A stretch of DNA of 64,000 nucleotides from Sinotaia quadrata (Eukaryota > Mollusca > Gastropoda > Architaenioglossa > Viviparidae): assembly GCA_028829895.1 (NCBI GenBank), contig CM054181.1, positions 45,376,759 through 45,440,758 of the forward strand. The letters are read 5' to 3'. Shown piece by piece: positions 10,959 to 23,079 of this stretch (its first letter is position 1; each line of letters begins with the position of its first letter). Below the pieces are notes generated by a model. That model worked only from the letters and a program-made list of their open reading frames with translations, was not told the origin of the DNA and did no database searches. The position numbers and the translations under genes were made by a program.

Positions 10959-12296
10959 ACACTTAAGCAGCAAAAAGATCAAAATCAGCAGACAAATTCA
11001 CATCCAAGCACAACACAAAGATCCACAGATTAACACATACACCGACACACACACGCACTCACACACAACACAACGATTCAAATCAGCAGACAGACAAACA
11101 CACAGAGACTTAAAATGGATCACATGCATTCTCTTGCTGTGCTAGGCTAAGTAAGCACGAGAAACCCGACTGACTACAATCACGATGCCTGGGTATTGAC
11201 AGTTCTGCGCCACGTCTGTAGCCAGAACCAGCCGCTTGAACCTGTTCTCGGGAACTGCTCTCACACTGCGCCGCCGTCGTACTAGTTGGGCGCGACGATG
11301 TAGAGTGTAGAAGCATTTGGGTGGTGAGGGAGTTGTAGTCGTGGTGGCTGTAGACGTTTCGGCAGGAACGCTGGTTGTTATTTCAATTGTTGTGCCTGTT
11401 AGATGTCGGTTGACAACACCATTAAATACGTGCACCAAACGCAAGAGACTTGCGCGCATATAGACACGCGTAAGCGCATATAGACACGCGTTAAGCGCAT
11501 ATAGACACGCGTTAAGCGCACATAGACACGCGTTAAGCGCATATAGACACGCGTTAAGCGCACATAGACACGCGTAAGCGCATATAGACACGCGTTAAGC
11601 GCATATAGACACGCGTTAGCGCACATAGACACGCGTTAAGCGCACATAGACACGCGTAAGCGCATATAGACACGCGTTAAGCGCACATAGACACGCGTAA
11701 GCGCATATAGACACGCGTTAAGCGCACACAGAATAGATAACTATCTATCATTTCTAAAGAAGCAACGGTTACCTATCAGCCAATGAATAAATCAGTCATC
11801 TTATCCATTTACCCCCCCCCCACGCAATCATTTATCCATTCACCCTCCACTGTTTCTTAACTCCGTCAGTCCATCCATCCATCCATCTCTCTCTCTCTTT
11901 ATGGCATGTAAGAAACAAACCAACATAAGCTACATTTCCTTTATTAAAAGGTGGACTGACAGTCATTTACTAATATATTTGTAAGAAAACTGTATAATTT
12001 CATGGCCAAGTTTAGCTGGATATTTTGTATTTTATTTTGCCTTATGATTTGCCAGACAGGATCTGACATACTACTAGAGGTCATAGGTGACCAGTAGAAT
12101 TCTGGGTTATATTGTTTCAAAATAAGTGACAATATTTACTGTCATTGGTGGCCAAAGCAATATTATAAATTATATGTCAAATTTTTATATATTTTTATTA
12201 TTTTTAAAGTCTTAACACCTAGAGTAAAGATTGTTGTGTTATCGTTAGTTCAGCTTTACAAACCATAGAGCACAATACGAAAATTGTAATTATGAA

Positions 12297-12328
<32 letters not shown>

Positions 12329-12448
12329 TGAAATTAGGAAAGTATATCCTATTTATATTTGCGTTTGTGTGTGTGTATAAGAGAGAAAGCAAGCGAAAGA
12401 AAAAGGGGATCAGTGAGTTAGAGAAGATGAATATTTGTGTGAATGTGA

Positions 12449-12511
<63 letters not shown>

Positions 12512-15500
12512 GTTCGATAGAAGAAGTAAAATGATGTACTCCATATATTTATACATACCTGAAATGTAATCTGTGATCGTTGATGTACTTTCAGTAACTG
12601 AGGAAGTATCTATAGATAGAGTAGTATCTGGTGATGATGAAATTACAAAGACAGATGAAGTATCTAATAGAGTTGTGGTGTCGGATGGAATTGTGATTGC
12701 AGGGGTCGATAAAGTATTTAATGTCGTAGTGGTATCAGATGGTGATGTGGTCACAGAAGTTGATTGAGTTTCTGTGGTTTCAAGTGGTGTGGTTGTAGCA
12801 GCTGAAGAAGTATTTATTGTCGTCGTAAATTCTGATACATATGTGGTAGAAGAGATTGTTGGAGTATCCATAGTTGTGGTATCGGATAGTGGTGTGGTTG
12901 AAAGGGTAGATATTATTTCTACTGTCATCGTGATCTCTGAAAGCGGCGTGGTTGAAGAGGTAGTTGTGTCTGATGACACTGCAGTTGTCGAGGTTAATGC
13001 AATGGCTACTGGTGTTGTGTTGACAGTACTGGATGGAGTAGATGACGTAGATAATAATTCAGTTGTGGTCGCTGAAGTCAGTGTACTTGTAACTGTAGTG
13101 GGGCTCGTGGTTATTGTTACTGTTGTTATTATACCTGTTTTCATCAAAAGAATAACAATACGTTAAATAGTTAGGATTGATGAGACGAAATGCGACCATG
13201 ATGATCAGTTAAAGAGCTATAACTAAAGCGTCATGACAGAGATCATGATCAATTAAAATGTTATCATTGAAGACTGATGACAGTGATAATGATCGGCTAG
13301 AGTTATAGCTAGTAAGTGAAAAGAGAGATCATAAATCAGAGTTCAAGCGAATGAGAGATATAGGAAACTAGTGATCAAAGAAAAAGTTAAAGTGAAAGAG
13401 AAGCAGCAGTCAGTAATAATCAGTTAAAGAAATAAAGTGGATGGAAGATTATAGCTATTGACTTAGAATTAGTGATGAATATCATGAAAATGGTAATCAG
13501 CAATGATAGTTTCTTAAATTTCTTAAGTTAGAATGAACGAGATATGATAGTTATTAAAAATATAAAAATATCAGTTAAAGAATGACAGCGAAAATAATAT
13601 GATAACCAAAATGACCAGTTAGAGAGACTGAGGAAGATATGATAACAACCAAAATGACTAGTTAGAGAGACTGAGGAAGATATGATAACAGCCACAATGA
13701 CCAATTAGAGATAGTGACTGAGGAAGATATGATAACAGCCACAATGACCAATTAGAGACAGTGACTGAGGAAGATATGATAACAACCACAATGACCAGTT
13801 AGAAACAGTGACTGAGGAAGATATGATAACAACCACAATGACCTATTAGAGACAGTGACTGAGGAAGATATGATAACAACCACAATGACCTATTAGAAAC
13901 AGTGACTGAGGAAGATATGATAACAGCCACAATGACCAATTAGAAACAGTGACTGAGGAAGATATGATAACAACCACAATGACCTATTAGAGACAGTGAC
14001 TGAGGAAGATATGATAACAACGACAACGACCAATTAGAAACAGTGACTGAGGAAGATATGATAACAACCACAATGACCAATTAGAGACAGTGACTGAGGA
14101 AGATATGATAACAACCACAATGACCAATTAGAGACAGTGACTGAGGAAGATATGATAACAACCACAATGACCAATTAGAGACAGTGACTGAGGAAGATAT
14201 GATAACAACCACAATGACCAATTAGAAACAGTGACTGATGAAGATATGATAACAACCACAATGACCAATTAGAAACAGTGACTGAGGAAGATACCATATT
14301 TTCAGGCACAAATAAAATGCTGGCATTGAAATCTTTAAATAGATAACTTTTTCTGAGGTCTCATAGCAAGTAATTTGCCACATTCATTTATAATTTATTC
14401 CTTTGGCTAAGTTTGTTCATAACGATTTTCTAACGATCTAAATAAATACATGCATGTTTATTCACTCAAGTTATAGATTTATTGTGATGATATTATTATA
14501 TATAGCCATCATAAACAAATCATACCTATATTTTATACATGGTTTGAGATTTTAGCAATATAAATATAATTATCTTGTCCTAACGTAAGAAAGGAAACAT
14601 ATTCTGCTTTACGCTTGTCTTCTGAAGACGGATGGATATATGTAAAGATTTTCATGGCAAAATAAAACTCTTTTCTTGTTGTTACCTTTAAGAATGTGAA
14701 AGGTTACGCCAGTGATTATTTCTTGTTGTTACCTTTAAGAATGTGAAAGGTTACGCCAGTGATTATTTCTTGTTGTTACCTTTAAGAATGTGAAAGGTTA
14801 CGCCAGTGATTATTTCTTGTTGTTACCTTTAAGAATGTGAAAGGTTACGCCAGTGATTATTTCTTGTTGTTACCTTTAAGAATGTGAAAGGTTACGCCAG
14901 TGATTATTTCTTGTTGTTACCTTTAAGAATGTGAAAGGTTACGCCAGTGATTATTTCTTGTTGTTACCTTTAAGAATGTGAAAGGTTACGCCAGTGATTA
15001 TTTCGGGTACGAGAAAGGATTTAGCAGAGGCTGCTTTTCGTGCACACGTTCAAATCATTTAACCGGTGTCTAGGTGACTGAGCCACGTGCATTTTTTTTT
15101 TTGAGCACGTTCGTTAAGTGTGCTGACTGTTAGCCAGAACAGTCTAAGAGCTAAACATTATTTTCCCCCACCCATCCCCTTGGCCCCCCTCTCTGTTCAC
15201 GTGACTGAACAAGACTCTCTAAGTCTCCAGTGTGAATTGAACATTGTTGTGAAGTGATGTAAATGTCACTGAGTGACTGAGCACTTACCGCATGGACTGC
15301 TGGGCTGTGTGACGTTACAGCGACAAATTAAGTTCATGGAAATGCACTGTCTGGTGTCCGCACAACCTGATAAATAATGTAATGACATGACACTGGATCA
15401 TAAATCTGTCTATCTATATATATGTCTATCTATCTATCTATCTATCTGTCTGTTTGTCTGTTTGTCTGTCTATCTGTCCATCCATCCATCTATTTGTCTG

Positions 15501-17138
15501 TTTGTGTATCTGTCCGTCCGTTTATCTATCTTTCTATGCATAATTACATTCACACACACATATATATATATGTATGCTTTTATATACACACATACATATA
15601 CAAATATAGAGAACGTATTCTGTTCTCGGCTCTATAACAACCAGATTAAATTCTGTGTACACAGCCGATATCCTTTGTTTTAAGTTAGCATCCTTGGAGT
15701 AATACGATCAAAGGTCATTTGCGTATCAGTGTCCACCTACATTGAATGTGTGCTGTTTTTGATCTGAGACAGAGAATATGGCATTTTTCTAGATGGCTCA
15801 CAAGACACTTTCTTCATCAGCAAGAACAGTGCCGTCTCCAGTGTGTCATTATTTATTCAAAGTGTACGTTTTAAAATCCATTTAATTGTGTATCTCTCTT
15901 TGTAACTACATGTATATTGATTTGTATCTCTCTTTGTAACTATATCCATTTGTTTTAAGTTACCAAATCTTACACTTTTATTTGTTTTTACATATTTTCA
16001 TGTGTTCGTATGTCTTCAGCATATTGTATGGACTTTTGGTTGTGCATCGACAGCAATTAACTCTATCTTTTACAAAAATAAGCAGTCCATATAGTCATCG
16101 TCATATATAAATATATGTGCACGTGTGTCTGTGTGTGTGCATGAGGGGTTGGGTGTGTGAAATTGTCGTCAACAGTGATATTTAACAGTAACTTTGTTTT
16201 GAAGTGCTGTCATGAGGCCCTATTTGGTACCAAAAATATTTCTGCAAAGTGCTGATCTTAGAAGTGTTGATTTAATTTTTAATTTACATTACAGTTAATT
16301 CAATGACGTGACAGAAGTGTTTATCATCCTCTTTTCATTTTCAATTCACATTACAGTTAATTTAATGACTTGACATTAGTGTTGATATATTCCTCTTTTT
16401 TAATTTACATTACAGTTAATTCAGTGACTTGACATAATTGTCATCTTTCGCTTTCAATTTTAATTTACATTATATGACATGATGTATGGATATTATTGTG
16501 TTGAGACAAAAATCAGAAGATAGTTTTTTATAGTTTGCTTTTAAATAATTAACCGATGACTCCCCCAAACTGAACTTCATCACTGACACACCTATGTAAT
16601 CCGTGCTTTCGCAAATACACTGCGGAGGAAATATCTATAAATATTTTCTTTTTTTTGACATACCCTGCGAGCTTTTTCCTTTTGACGTACCCTCAACAAA
16701 AGCTCGCCTCGAAGCGGACCCGAAGTTGTCTTTTCATGATAAAGCACAAAGCACACAGCAGTAACACGTTGGAATGCTGTTCGGCTAAGTACACTCCTGA
16801 AACTCGTGTTTGAGAAAAGCTTAGATCTTCCATTGATGATGTCATTGACAGATTTCAATTTCGGAAATAAAGGGGAGATATTCTAAATTAACAAGGTACA
16901 ACTGGTCGTTACCTGTAGAGTTTGCACATAATCTTGAGAGAATAACCAGAGAAAGCGAAAAAGAGAAAGTAAAAAAAAAAAAGAAACAAAAATTCAAACT
17001 TCATTGCAAAACATTAATTATAGGACATGTTTACAAATAAACCCGGTAATAAAGCAAACAAATTCAGCCAAAGTAGTTTTAATCTGATTGTCAAGTCTCA
17101 ACCTATGGTTCTAGGGCTTGAAGAGTAACGTATAAAAG

Positions 17139-17195
<57 letters not shown>

Positions 17196-17665
17196 TGATG
17201 ATGACGACGATGATGATTATGATGATAATAATAATGAAATTAATAATAATTATTCGTAAAATCACAAGGTCTTCTTCATATAGACTACTTAAATGCATAA
17301 GAAAAGTAAAGATAATAACACTTTCAATAAATTATCATTCAGAATTACAATGCTACTCGCTCAGTGCATTAAAATATTATATATATGTATGTGTAGGAGT
17401 ACTGATAGACTTTTGAATATGTCACTGCATCTTGAGGTCAACATTCAATCTATCTTCACTGCATCTTGAGGTCAACATTCAATCTATCTTCACTGCATCT
17501 TGAGGTCAACATTCAATCTATCTTCACTGCATCTTGAGGTCAACATTCAATCTATCTTCACTGCATCTTGAGGTCAACATTACGTTATATTTCACACTGT
17601 AACAGTATCCAGTATTAGCTATGATGTTCACCTCCAGAAAAGAGAAATGTAGAGCCATGAGTGAG

Positions 17666-17707
<42 letters not shown>

Positions 17708-19547
17708 AGGGAGAGAGAAAAGGTGTAAAGTTGTTTTGCATTGACTTCTGTCACCCTGTCCTAAAGGACGACCTACTGCTTACGATTTTCATTGATCTCT
17801 TGATATATTGCACGTTTCTTGATTTATCTCAAGCGTTCTAGCGATTCATTGCGGAAATAAATCTCTCTCTTCGATATTCTCGTGAGATATTGCGTGAGTA
17901 AATTTCTCTCTCTCGAGCATTCTCGAGATATAGAGTACGAATTTCTCTCTTCATCTCAAGCTTTCTCGCGATGCTTGGCGTGAGTTGCTTTATGTCCACT
18001 ATAGTTCTCGCTTGGTCAAGAAAGACAGAAAGTGGGAAAAGAAAGAACCTGGCTATTTCTTAAATGGCTTAAAATAAAATCATCATTTCTTTGTTTACCT
18101 GAGAGATAATGTAGTCCCTAGATATTTTGACTGTAATTGTGTGGAAGACTGAAGTTATAAATAGCCACTTAGAAGAGAACACGTTTTTCAAATCCATCTT
18201 GCCTTGCGGATTAAATAGCGCATTAAAAAAGAATATAAAATAAAAGAATTAAATAAAAATCAGTTATAGGAAAGATAATTAATCTTTTGCTACCTTGAAA
18301 ACTTTTCTGCGAAAGGATTGTCTAGAGAAATACGTAAGGAACAATTAGAAACTTACAAATGAAAACTGGGATGTAAATATTGCTCCATTGCTCTACATAA
18401 CAAAACGAAATACACAACACATCCAGAAGTTAACAGATACAACCTTATATTTTTAACAGATTTAACGCACTACGTTGACACAACTAGAAGTTAACAGATA
18501 CAACGAGATATTTTTTAACAGATTTAACGCACACGTTGACTCAGCTAGACGCTAACAGATACAACGATATATTTTTTAAACAGATTTAACGCACACGTTG
18601 AGGTGTAAACTATTTGCTCACCTGTCAAACAAAACTTTGGAATGACCGAGGATTTGACTGTTGTTGTAGTGGTAGGAAGAAATTGACATCCTCCCAATGC
18701 TGCAAAGACTCCGCCTGAATTAGAGAATTAAAATGTCAGACTCGCAAGTACATCACGCCTGAATTGCAGAATTAAAATGTCAGACTCGCAAGTAAATCAC
18801 GCACAACATTTACAGAATAGTGGAAATGTTTAACAATCAAACTCAAAGACGAATTTAAATCCCTTTGAAGTAAAAATGAGTAGGCGGCACACACGTTTGT
18901 GGCGCCATTGAACATATACGATATTCAACAGGATTTTCATCAGGAAACACTGACAACATAAAGATTCTAAAATTGTTTTTAAAAGAAAGACATTTTAACA
19001 ACAAAACATCCTTCTAAAAGATTAGCATAGTCATAAAATATTTTTTAGAAACTGGGCATAGCCTCAAAGGTGGTCATTAACCAAGAATCGTTCTTGGATG
19101 CCAAAGTGACACATATCACCTGTGAAACAATCTTGTTATTTTAAGGTGGAAAATTATCGACGAAACGATCAGAATACTAAAGGTGAGCAAATTATCCATG
19201 AAACAACAGGAATTATTCGTTAAATAATAAGAACATTCAAAGGTGGGCAAATTGTGGGCAACAGGAATTATTCATTAAATAATCAGAACATTTAAAGTGG
19301 GTAAATTATTAATGAAACAGAGTACGTATATAGAGCGAAAGAAAGATCAGACTAAAAAAAGAAAACAACCCCAAAACCCTCCTATGTGAATAACATTTTA
19401 CTACTCGTTCGCGGGCGACTTTAGTAACAAGGCTATCACTGGCAATTTTACACAACCGTTTTTACCTGTACCAGTGCAAAGACTTCCCAGAACGCAGAAA
19501 GGCCCAAGCAAGCCCACCAGTGCCCCCACAACACAGACTGCAAGCAT
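8374..19547 (-). CDS. Gene A: mucin-like, secreted pseudoprotease gene, seven 5' exons seen, 3' part outside the window
   Basis: Spliced exons: 19547-19466, 18714-18622, 15366-15289, 13134-12559, 11395-11175, 9937-9834 and 8480-8374, in all 1261 nt or 420 codons with matching phases. The product has a signal peptide, a short Cys/Thr segment, a five-Cys module, a 192-residue Thr/Ser/Pro domain, a Thr-rich linker with RRRRS and RFKR motifs, and the first half of a trypsin-like fold. The residue aligned with catalytic His57 is Phe378. Every exon has a counterpart in gene B with the same phases, and exons 1, 3 and 6 have identical lengths. Exons for the Asp102-to-Ser195 half are not found between 8374 and 1; minisatellites and the antisense retrotransposon fill that space. 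Either the rest lies further left, with the element in an intron, or the gene is broken. I infer a secreted, O-glycosylated, non-enzymatic protein; the exact role is unknown. Confidence 0.82.
8940..9650. repeat. Degenerate 28-bp repeat in two blocks inside gene A intron 6
   Basis: Units resembling CATTCATGAAGTCAGG plus ACCTATTGCAAT recur at 8961-9216 and 9441-9650, separated by about 220 bp of unrelated AT-rich sequence. Some copies carry TGACGTCA-like centres. The flanking 8481-8940 is AT-rich intron with short TG runs and no supported gene. Confidence 0.75.
9703..9777. repeat. (CA)n microsatellite
   Basis: An uninterrupted CA run of about 75 nt, 57 bp from gene A exon 6 on its downstream (donor) side. 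Confidence 0.97.
9834..9937 (-). CDS. Gene A exon 6 (His57 region of the pseudoprotease)
   Basis: 104 nt, phase 0 in and phase 2 out, with donor GTAAAT. It encodes INASNTPAQQVLGHGILLDE followed by RHVLLSSFAFSKIR. In active trypsins this segment reads FCGGSLI...VLTAAHC; here both cysteines and the His are replaced. Gene B exon 8 has the same length and phases. The 730 bp upstream of it (9938-10670) are AT-rich intron where I see nothing else. Confidence 0.85.
10670..11110. repeat. CA-rich region with two (CA)n runs
   Basis: Perfect CA runs at 10769-10830 and 10921-10950 are embedded in imperfect ACACAC-rich sequence with scattered GATC and AGCAGACA-type repeats. Thr/His-rich ORFs here are simple-repeat artefacts. 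Confidence 0.9.
11175..11395 (-). CDS. Gene A exon 5 (Thr-rich linker, polybasic motifs, start of the pseudoprotease)
   Basis: 221 nt, phase 1 in and phase 0 out. It encodes a Thr-rich linker, then PPKCFYT, the polybasic LVRRRRS, PENRFKR and a domain start ending NCQYPGIVIV. The RFKR motif lies where trypsin zymogens have their activation Arg. It aligns closely with gene B exon 7. The donor is GTCAGT, less canonical than the GTAAGT of gene B. Confidence 0.85.
11455..11729. repeat. Minisatellite, 20-21-bp unit, about 13 copies
   Basis: Units alternate GCGCATATAGACACGCGTTA with a GCGCACATAG variant. The array begins 60 bp from the acceptor of gene A exon 5. Each unit contains ACGCGT, a palindrome, and the array is GC-richer than the surrounding intron. 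The remainder of the intron, 11730-12290, shows only short CATC and CT runs. Confidence 0.93.
12296..12510. repeat. (TG)n and (GA)n microsatellites
   Basis: TG runs at about 12296-12330 and 12450-12478, the second passing directly into a GA run to 12508. They lie just downstream of the donor of the gene A mucin exon. Confidence 0.95.
12559..13134 (-). CDS. Gene A exon 4 (Thr/Ser-rich mucin-like domain)
   Basis: 576 nt or 192 codons, phase 1 on both sides. The product is rich in Thr, Ser and Pro with imperfect repeats such as TTPLSDTTT and TSPSDTTTT and very few charged residues, as expected for dense O-glycosylation. It occupies the same place as the 495-codon exon 4 of gene B but is less repetitive. 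Confidence 0.88.
13593..14292. repeat. Minisatellite, 47-bp unit, about 15 copies
   Basis: Copies of a unit beginning GATATGATAACAACCACAAT and ending in GACAGTGACTGAGGAA, with shorter 43-bp variants at the left edge. It lies in gene A intron 3. The preceding 13135-13592 is a loose, diverged GATCAGTTAAAG-like repeat without coding content. Confidence 0.93.
14671..15003. repeat. Minisatellite, 47-bp unit, about 7 copies
   Basis: Nearly identical copies of a unit starting TTCTTGTTGTTACCTTTAAG. They share the 47-bp length of the neighbouring array but not its sequence. The stretch 14293-14670 between the arrays is AT-rich with no gene. Confidence 0.95.
15289..15366 (-). CDS. Gene A exon 3 (small Cys module)
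   Basis: 78 nt, phase 1 on both sides, donor GTAAGT. It encodes CADTRQCISMNLICRCNV and ends in SSPCG. Gene B exon 3 has identical length and the same Cys spacing. With FCLTG from exon 2 it forms a compact Cys-rich module just before the mucin domain. Confidence 0.85.
15367..18621. other. Gene A intron 2, repeat-rich, no further exon seen
   Basis: The 3.3-kb intron holds TATC/TGTC tetranucleotides (15411-15537), three related 'ATTACAGTTAATT' segments (16290-16420), (AAT)n passing into GAT repeats (17140-17235), a 34-bp minisatellite of about 4.6 copies (17423-17580), a GA run (17669-17702) and three copies of a roughly 59-bp unit (18435-18600). ORFs here, such as the 88-codon one near 16.6-16.9 kb, show no recognisable domain. 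Confidence 0.7.
18622..18714 (-). CDS. Gene A exon 2 (Cys/Thr segment after the signal peptide)
   Basis: 93 nt, phase 1 on both sides. It encodes GVFAALGGCQFLP, a short Thr run and IPKFCLTG. It matches gene B exon 2 (GIFRLLGGCKFLP ... IPAFCLKG), where the Thr run is 17 residues longer. Confidence 0.85.
19466..19547 (-). CDS. Gene A exon 1 (signal peptide)
   Basis: 82 coding nt from the ATG at 19547, ending in phase 1 at a GTAAAA donor. It encodes a hydrophobic signal peptide, MLAVCVVGALVGLLG..., with likely cleavage near residue 21, followed by SLCTGT. Gene B exon 1 is also 82 nt and ends NLCSGT, which fixes this start. Confidence 0.88.
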
Positions 19548-19606
19548 CGTCAACGTTTCCCTTTGGAAATCTTAACAGGTTTGCAACGTCTAATGCAACC
19601 TGCCGC

Positions 19607-19613
19607 TTTTTAT
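19607..19613 (-). promoter_or_regulatory. Gene A TATA-like element
   Basis: On the minus strand AATAAAA lies about 60 nt upstream of the ATG, inside GCGACAATAAAAAGCG, followed by GGTTGCAT. The gene B promoter has GCGATATAAAAGCG and then GGTTGCAT at the same relative order. Conservation between the paralogues, not the motif alone, supports the call. Confidence 0.6.
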
Positions 19614-19699
19614 TGTCGCTGCATACAAATGTACTTGGTCCATTCTATAGAGCCATAACTAGGGTTATTGCCCTTGGCGACTTGTCAACGGTCACGTGA

Positions 19700-20555
19700 C
19701 TATCGCCTTACTGTCAAAGCAAACTTTGTTGAAAGAGATGCAAACTCACATAAAATGTAGATAATATAGATTTTGGGGGTTAGGACTTCAGTGTTTAATT
19801 TGAAAAGGGATGTAAACTAGTCAGCAATTCCTCCCACCTCACCCCAAAGTACAGTCAGTGCTTGAGGTTACTTGAGCTTAGTGTTAAGTACCGCTGATAA
19901 ATTGTGGTTAAAAAATAGAATTCGACACTTGTGGAGGTTGATCAGTGCTTGAGGTCACTTGAACCTAGTGTTTAGTAACGCTGACAAATTTGGGTTAAAA
20001 AATAGAATTCGACACTTGTGGAGGTTGGTCAGTGCTTTGGCAAACAAAAATGATTTTCTCTTACCAGTGGTGTAACTACTGCCCTTGCAATGCTTAGGGG
20101 TCTTTCAACAGAAGAGGACCAATATTTGTACCTTTAAAAAAGGGGTAAAAAAGAAAACAAAACTGTAATTTGAAATTTGAAAATCATACACATGCTCGAG
20201 CCAAGTCAGGACTCTACTTCCCGCCTAGACAAGCTGATTCGAGTGTGTGTGTGTGTGTATGTGTGTGTGCGCGCGCGCGCGCTGTTAAGTATTAAGTTAG
20301 GACAACAACAACAAAAAAAACCCTCAGCTGCTAGTTAAACCCGGTTTGTTGTCCAAGCGTCAGTATGGGTGCTGGGGAATAAATTAATCTCTGTTTCTGG
20401 AAATTAAATTAGAAACCGAAATATTCTTTCATGTTGATCATCGATGAAACTGAAAATTTTAGTACAATGTTACCCGGTTTTACCGGAATTTGCATAAAGT
20501 GAGCTTGTGACCCATGACATAAGGATACTAAAGGGTGCATGATGTATATTGTGTG

Positions 20556-20638
<83 letters not shown>

Positions 20639-21500
20639 ATCAAAGCATTTAAATTGCTGCCTATCATATCTTACATTCATTCTTCTTTTAATTGTTAGCT
20701 ACTGCTGTCGTCGTTGTTAACGTTGACCTAAATACATACTGTTTGATACCTTGCCGAGATTTCATTTATTTTTATTTTTCTGATTTATGTTGATTATTGG
20801 GAAAGTCGAGATTATTACACGTTGTGTGTGGAAGTTAATTTATTTTGAATTGGATTTTTTGTAGTGATAGGGACCCACAGCCGCATATTCAACTGGTCTG
20901 GCCATTGTCGTTAACCCCACGAACTAGTGCATTTTAAGGAAAGTTAACCGACTGACCCTTAGACCCCACACATACAAGAGGGACAGCGGGCAACAAAACT
21001 ATTTCTCTCCTCCCCATTTCTCTTCGCTTTCCCACCCTCACGCCTCTGCCAAGGTCTGAAATACAAAGAGCGTCAGCAGAGAATTTAGATCCTAGTTGTT
21101 GAAGGATAATAACCTTATAATAACCTGAACGTTTGTGGGCTAATCAGGGTACAGTTGTGATATAGGCACCAACCCGGAACCATCTCTCTAAACCATCTTG
21201 TGCTTATAAAAAATGTCTGTAATGGAAAAGAAAATTCGTTAAATTGTAAAAGTTCACCAACTGTGACCTCTCAGAATCTTGACGTTCCTGTGACCTTTCA
21301 TAACATCAGCCCTGTATTAAATTCGCTTTTGTGAGAAAAATATCCAATTGACAGAAGACTCTTTTCTGCTGATGTACCGTCATGACTTGGCAAAGGTTTG
21401 TTATCGAACATGGCTCATGCAGTTCAGGAGGATCATTTCCGAAAAACTCCCATCAACGAAGATCTTTCTCGACCAGTCACTACACAATAAGAATCAAGTC
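19700..21500. other. Intergenic stretch, no gene seen
   Basis: It contains two diverged copies of a roughly 100-bp segment around 19858-20035 (sharing TAGAATTCGACACTTGTGGAGG), a short GT/GC run at 20240-20281 and a pure (GT)n at 20551-20636. I found no supported coding sequence. Confidence 0.7.
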
Positions 21501-21529
21501 AAGGATTCTTACACAATTTGTTAGCTTCA

Positions 21530-22575
21530 ATCAAGGAAAATTTTCCGTGACTTTCAAAAAGCTGAATCCTACACACTGGCTGGCCGACATAGCACTGATA
21601 GGAATTAAACATCGTTATCGAGATGTTATGAAAGCTTTTGTCTGATAAATCTACAGAGCATAGAAAAGGACGAGAGAGGAGAAATATGCATTTGCAAAAT
21701 GTTATAAAATCTTTTGAATGTGTCTTGGTTTGTTTGCAAAAGTGGTGAGCGAAGTCAACATTCCTTCCCAGTACCGTCAAAAGTGGTGAGAGAAGTCAAC
21801 ATTCCTTCCCAGTACCGTCAAAAGCAGTGAGAGAAGTCAACATTCCTTCACAGTACCGTCAAAGAAAAGTCGCAGAACTACTGGAATCATTCAAGGCATA
21901 GTAGATTATCGGAAGAATTTTGAAAAGCAAAAAGAAGAAGCTGTGACAGTTAGTGAATGAAGATTTTCAAGAAAACAGATCTTGAGGTGTAAACCATATT
22001 TTGATGAACTAACTGAACTAAATGAACTAATTGATAAATAACCAGAAATTTGACTTACTGTTTTTAATGCCATTCTTCACATTATTATTTCACAACTAAA
22101 CAATAGATTTAAAGGCATGAAACCTGTAGCATACAAATTCCCAGTACTTCAGTCTAATATACTCTGTACACTCGACGATCCAAAATACTAAGAGCTGCTA
22201 AGACTCTCAAAGATGAAAACAGTAATGACCTGAGCAATGCATTTCCTTTCCAGCTGAATTCTTTCAGAGCAACAACCAAGCAAATGATATTCAAAGCGAA
22301 AGTATCAATAGTGAAAGAATTCGCCCTTCAACTGATTGTGGACTGTTTTGTAATATCCTCAGGATTTGCTGACGTAGTCACGGCTCTTCTATTTTTTCTA
22401 ACATTGCCTGTTATAAGTGCGAAACGATCTTTTCACAAGTGAAACTAATCAGAAGCTATCTAAGAAATAGAATGTGCCATGATCGATTAATAAGTGTGTC
22501 CTTAAAAGCGTGGAAGCTAAAGAGGCAAAGGAAATGGATGGTGGAAGAGCTAATTAATGACCTTGCTGAATGAAA
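21530..22575 (+). pseudogene. hAT-family transposase fossil
   Basis: Several hAT-like blocks lie in order on the plus strand but in different frames with stops between. They are LNPTHWLADIALIGIKHRYR (about 21560-21620, like the LNPTRW block of hAT transposases), then IISQLNNRFKGMK (about 22080-22120), then the C-terminal dimerisation signature LPVISAKRSFSQVKLIRSYL with RNRMCHDRL (about 22405-22490). These names rest on family patterns known to me, not a search. The middle is disrupted by three 40-bp tandem copies (21740-21862) and several frameshifts, so it is inactive. No terminal inverted repeats were recognised. Confidence 0.72.
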
Positions 22576-22730
22576 GTGAAAGGAAATGGATGTGGAAGAG
22601 CTAATTAATGACCTTGCTGAATGAAAGTGAAAGGAAATGGATGTGGGAGAGCTAATTAATGACCTTGCTGAATGAAAGTGAAAGGAAATGGATGTGGGAG
22701 AGCTAATTAATGACCTTGCTGAATGAAAGA
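22524..22730. repeat. 51-bp tandem repeat derived from the hAT C-terminal end
   Basis: About four copies of a unit containing GGAAATGGATGTGGAAGAGC and TAATTAATGACCTTGCTGAATGA. The first copy is the end of the hAT reading frame, including its stop, so the array was seeded by the transposase 3' end. Confidence 0.85.
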
Positions 22731-22914
22731 CAAGAAGAAAGCAGTTTTAATGTGAGTATATTTTAAATTAAATATTATTATTAAAACTGTCGTAAATACT
22801 GCGAGACAAGATATTTGGATCCTTTACAAATTTTATCAATACCACTGGACCTAATACATTAACATAATTTTAGTAACAATTACTACTTTAGCAGTTTTAT
22901 AACAATAACAGTGA

Positions 22915-23009
22915 TTGTGTGCGTGTATGTGTGTGTGTGTGTGTGCGTGCGTGCGTGTGTGTGTGTGTGTGTGTGCGTGCGTGTATGTGTGTGTGTGTGT
23001 GTGTGCGTG

Positions 23010-23078
<69 letters not shown>
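22915..23078. repeat. (GT)n array interspersed with GCGT
   Basis: About 160 bp of GT with regularly spaced GTGCGTGC and GTGTATG interruptions, which gives a higher-order period of about 36-38 bp in its left half and a pure GT run on the right. Confidence 0.95.

Positions 23079-23079
<1 letters not shown>

Noticed and set aside
11399..11632. Minus ORFs of repeated 'NACLYAL' type
   Set aside because: They translate the 20-21-bp minisatellite upstream of gene A exon 5 and lie outside the spliced exon.
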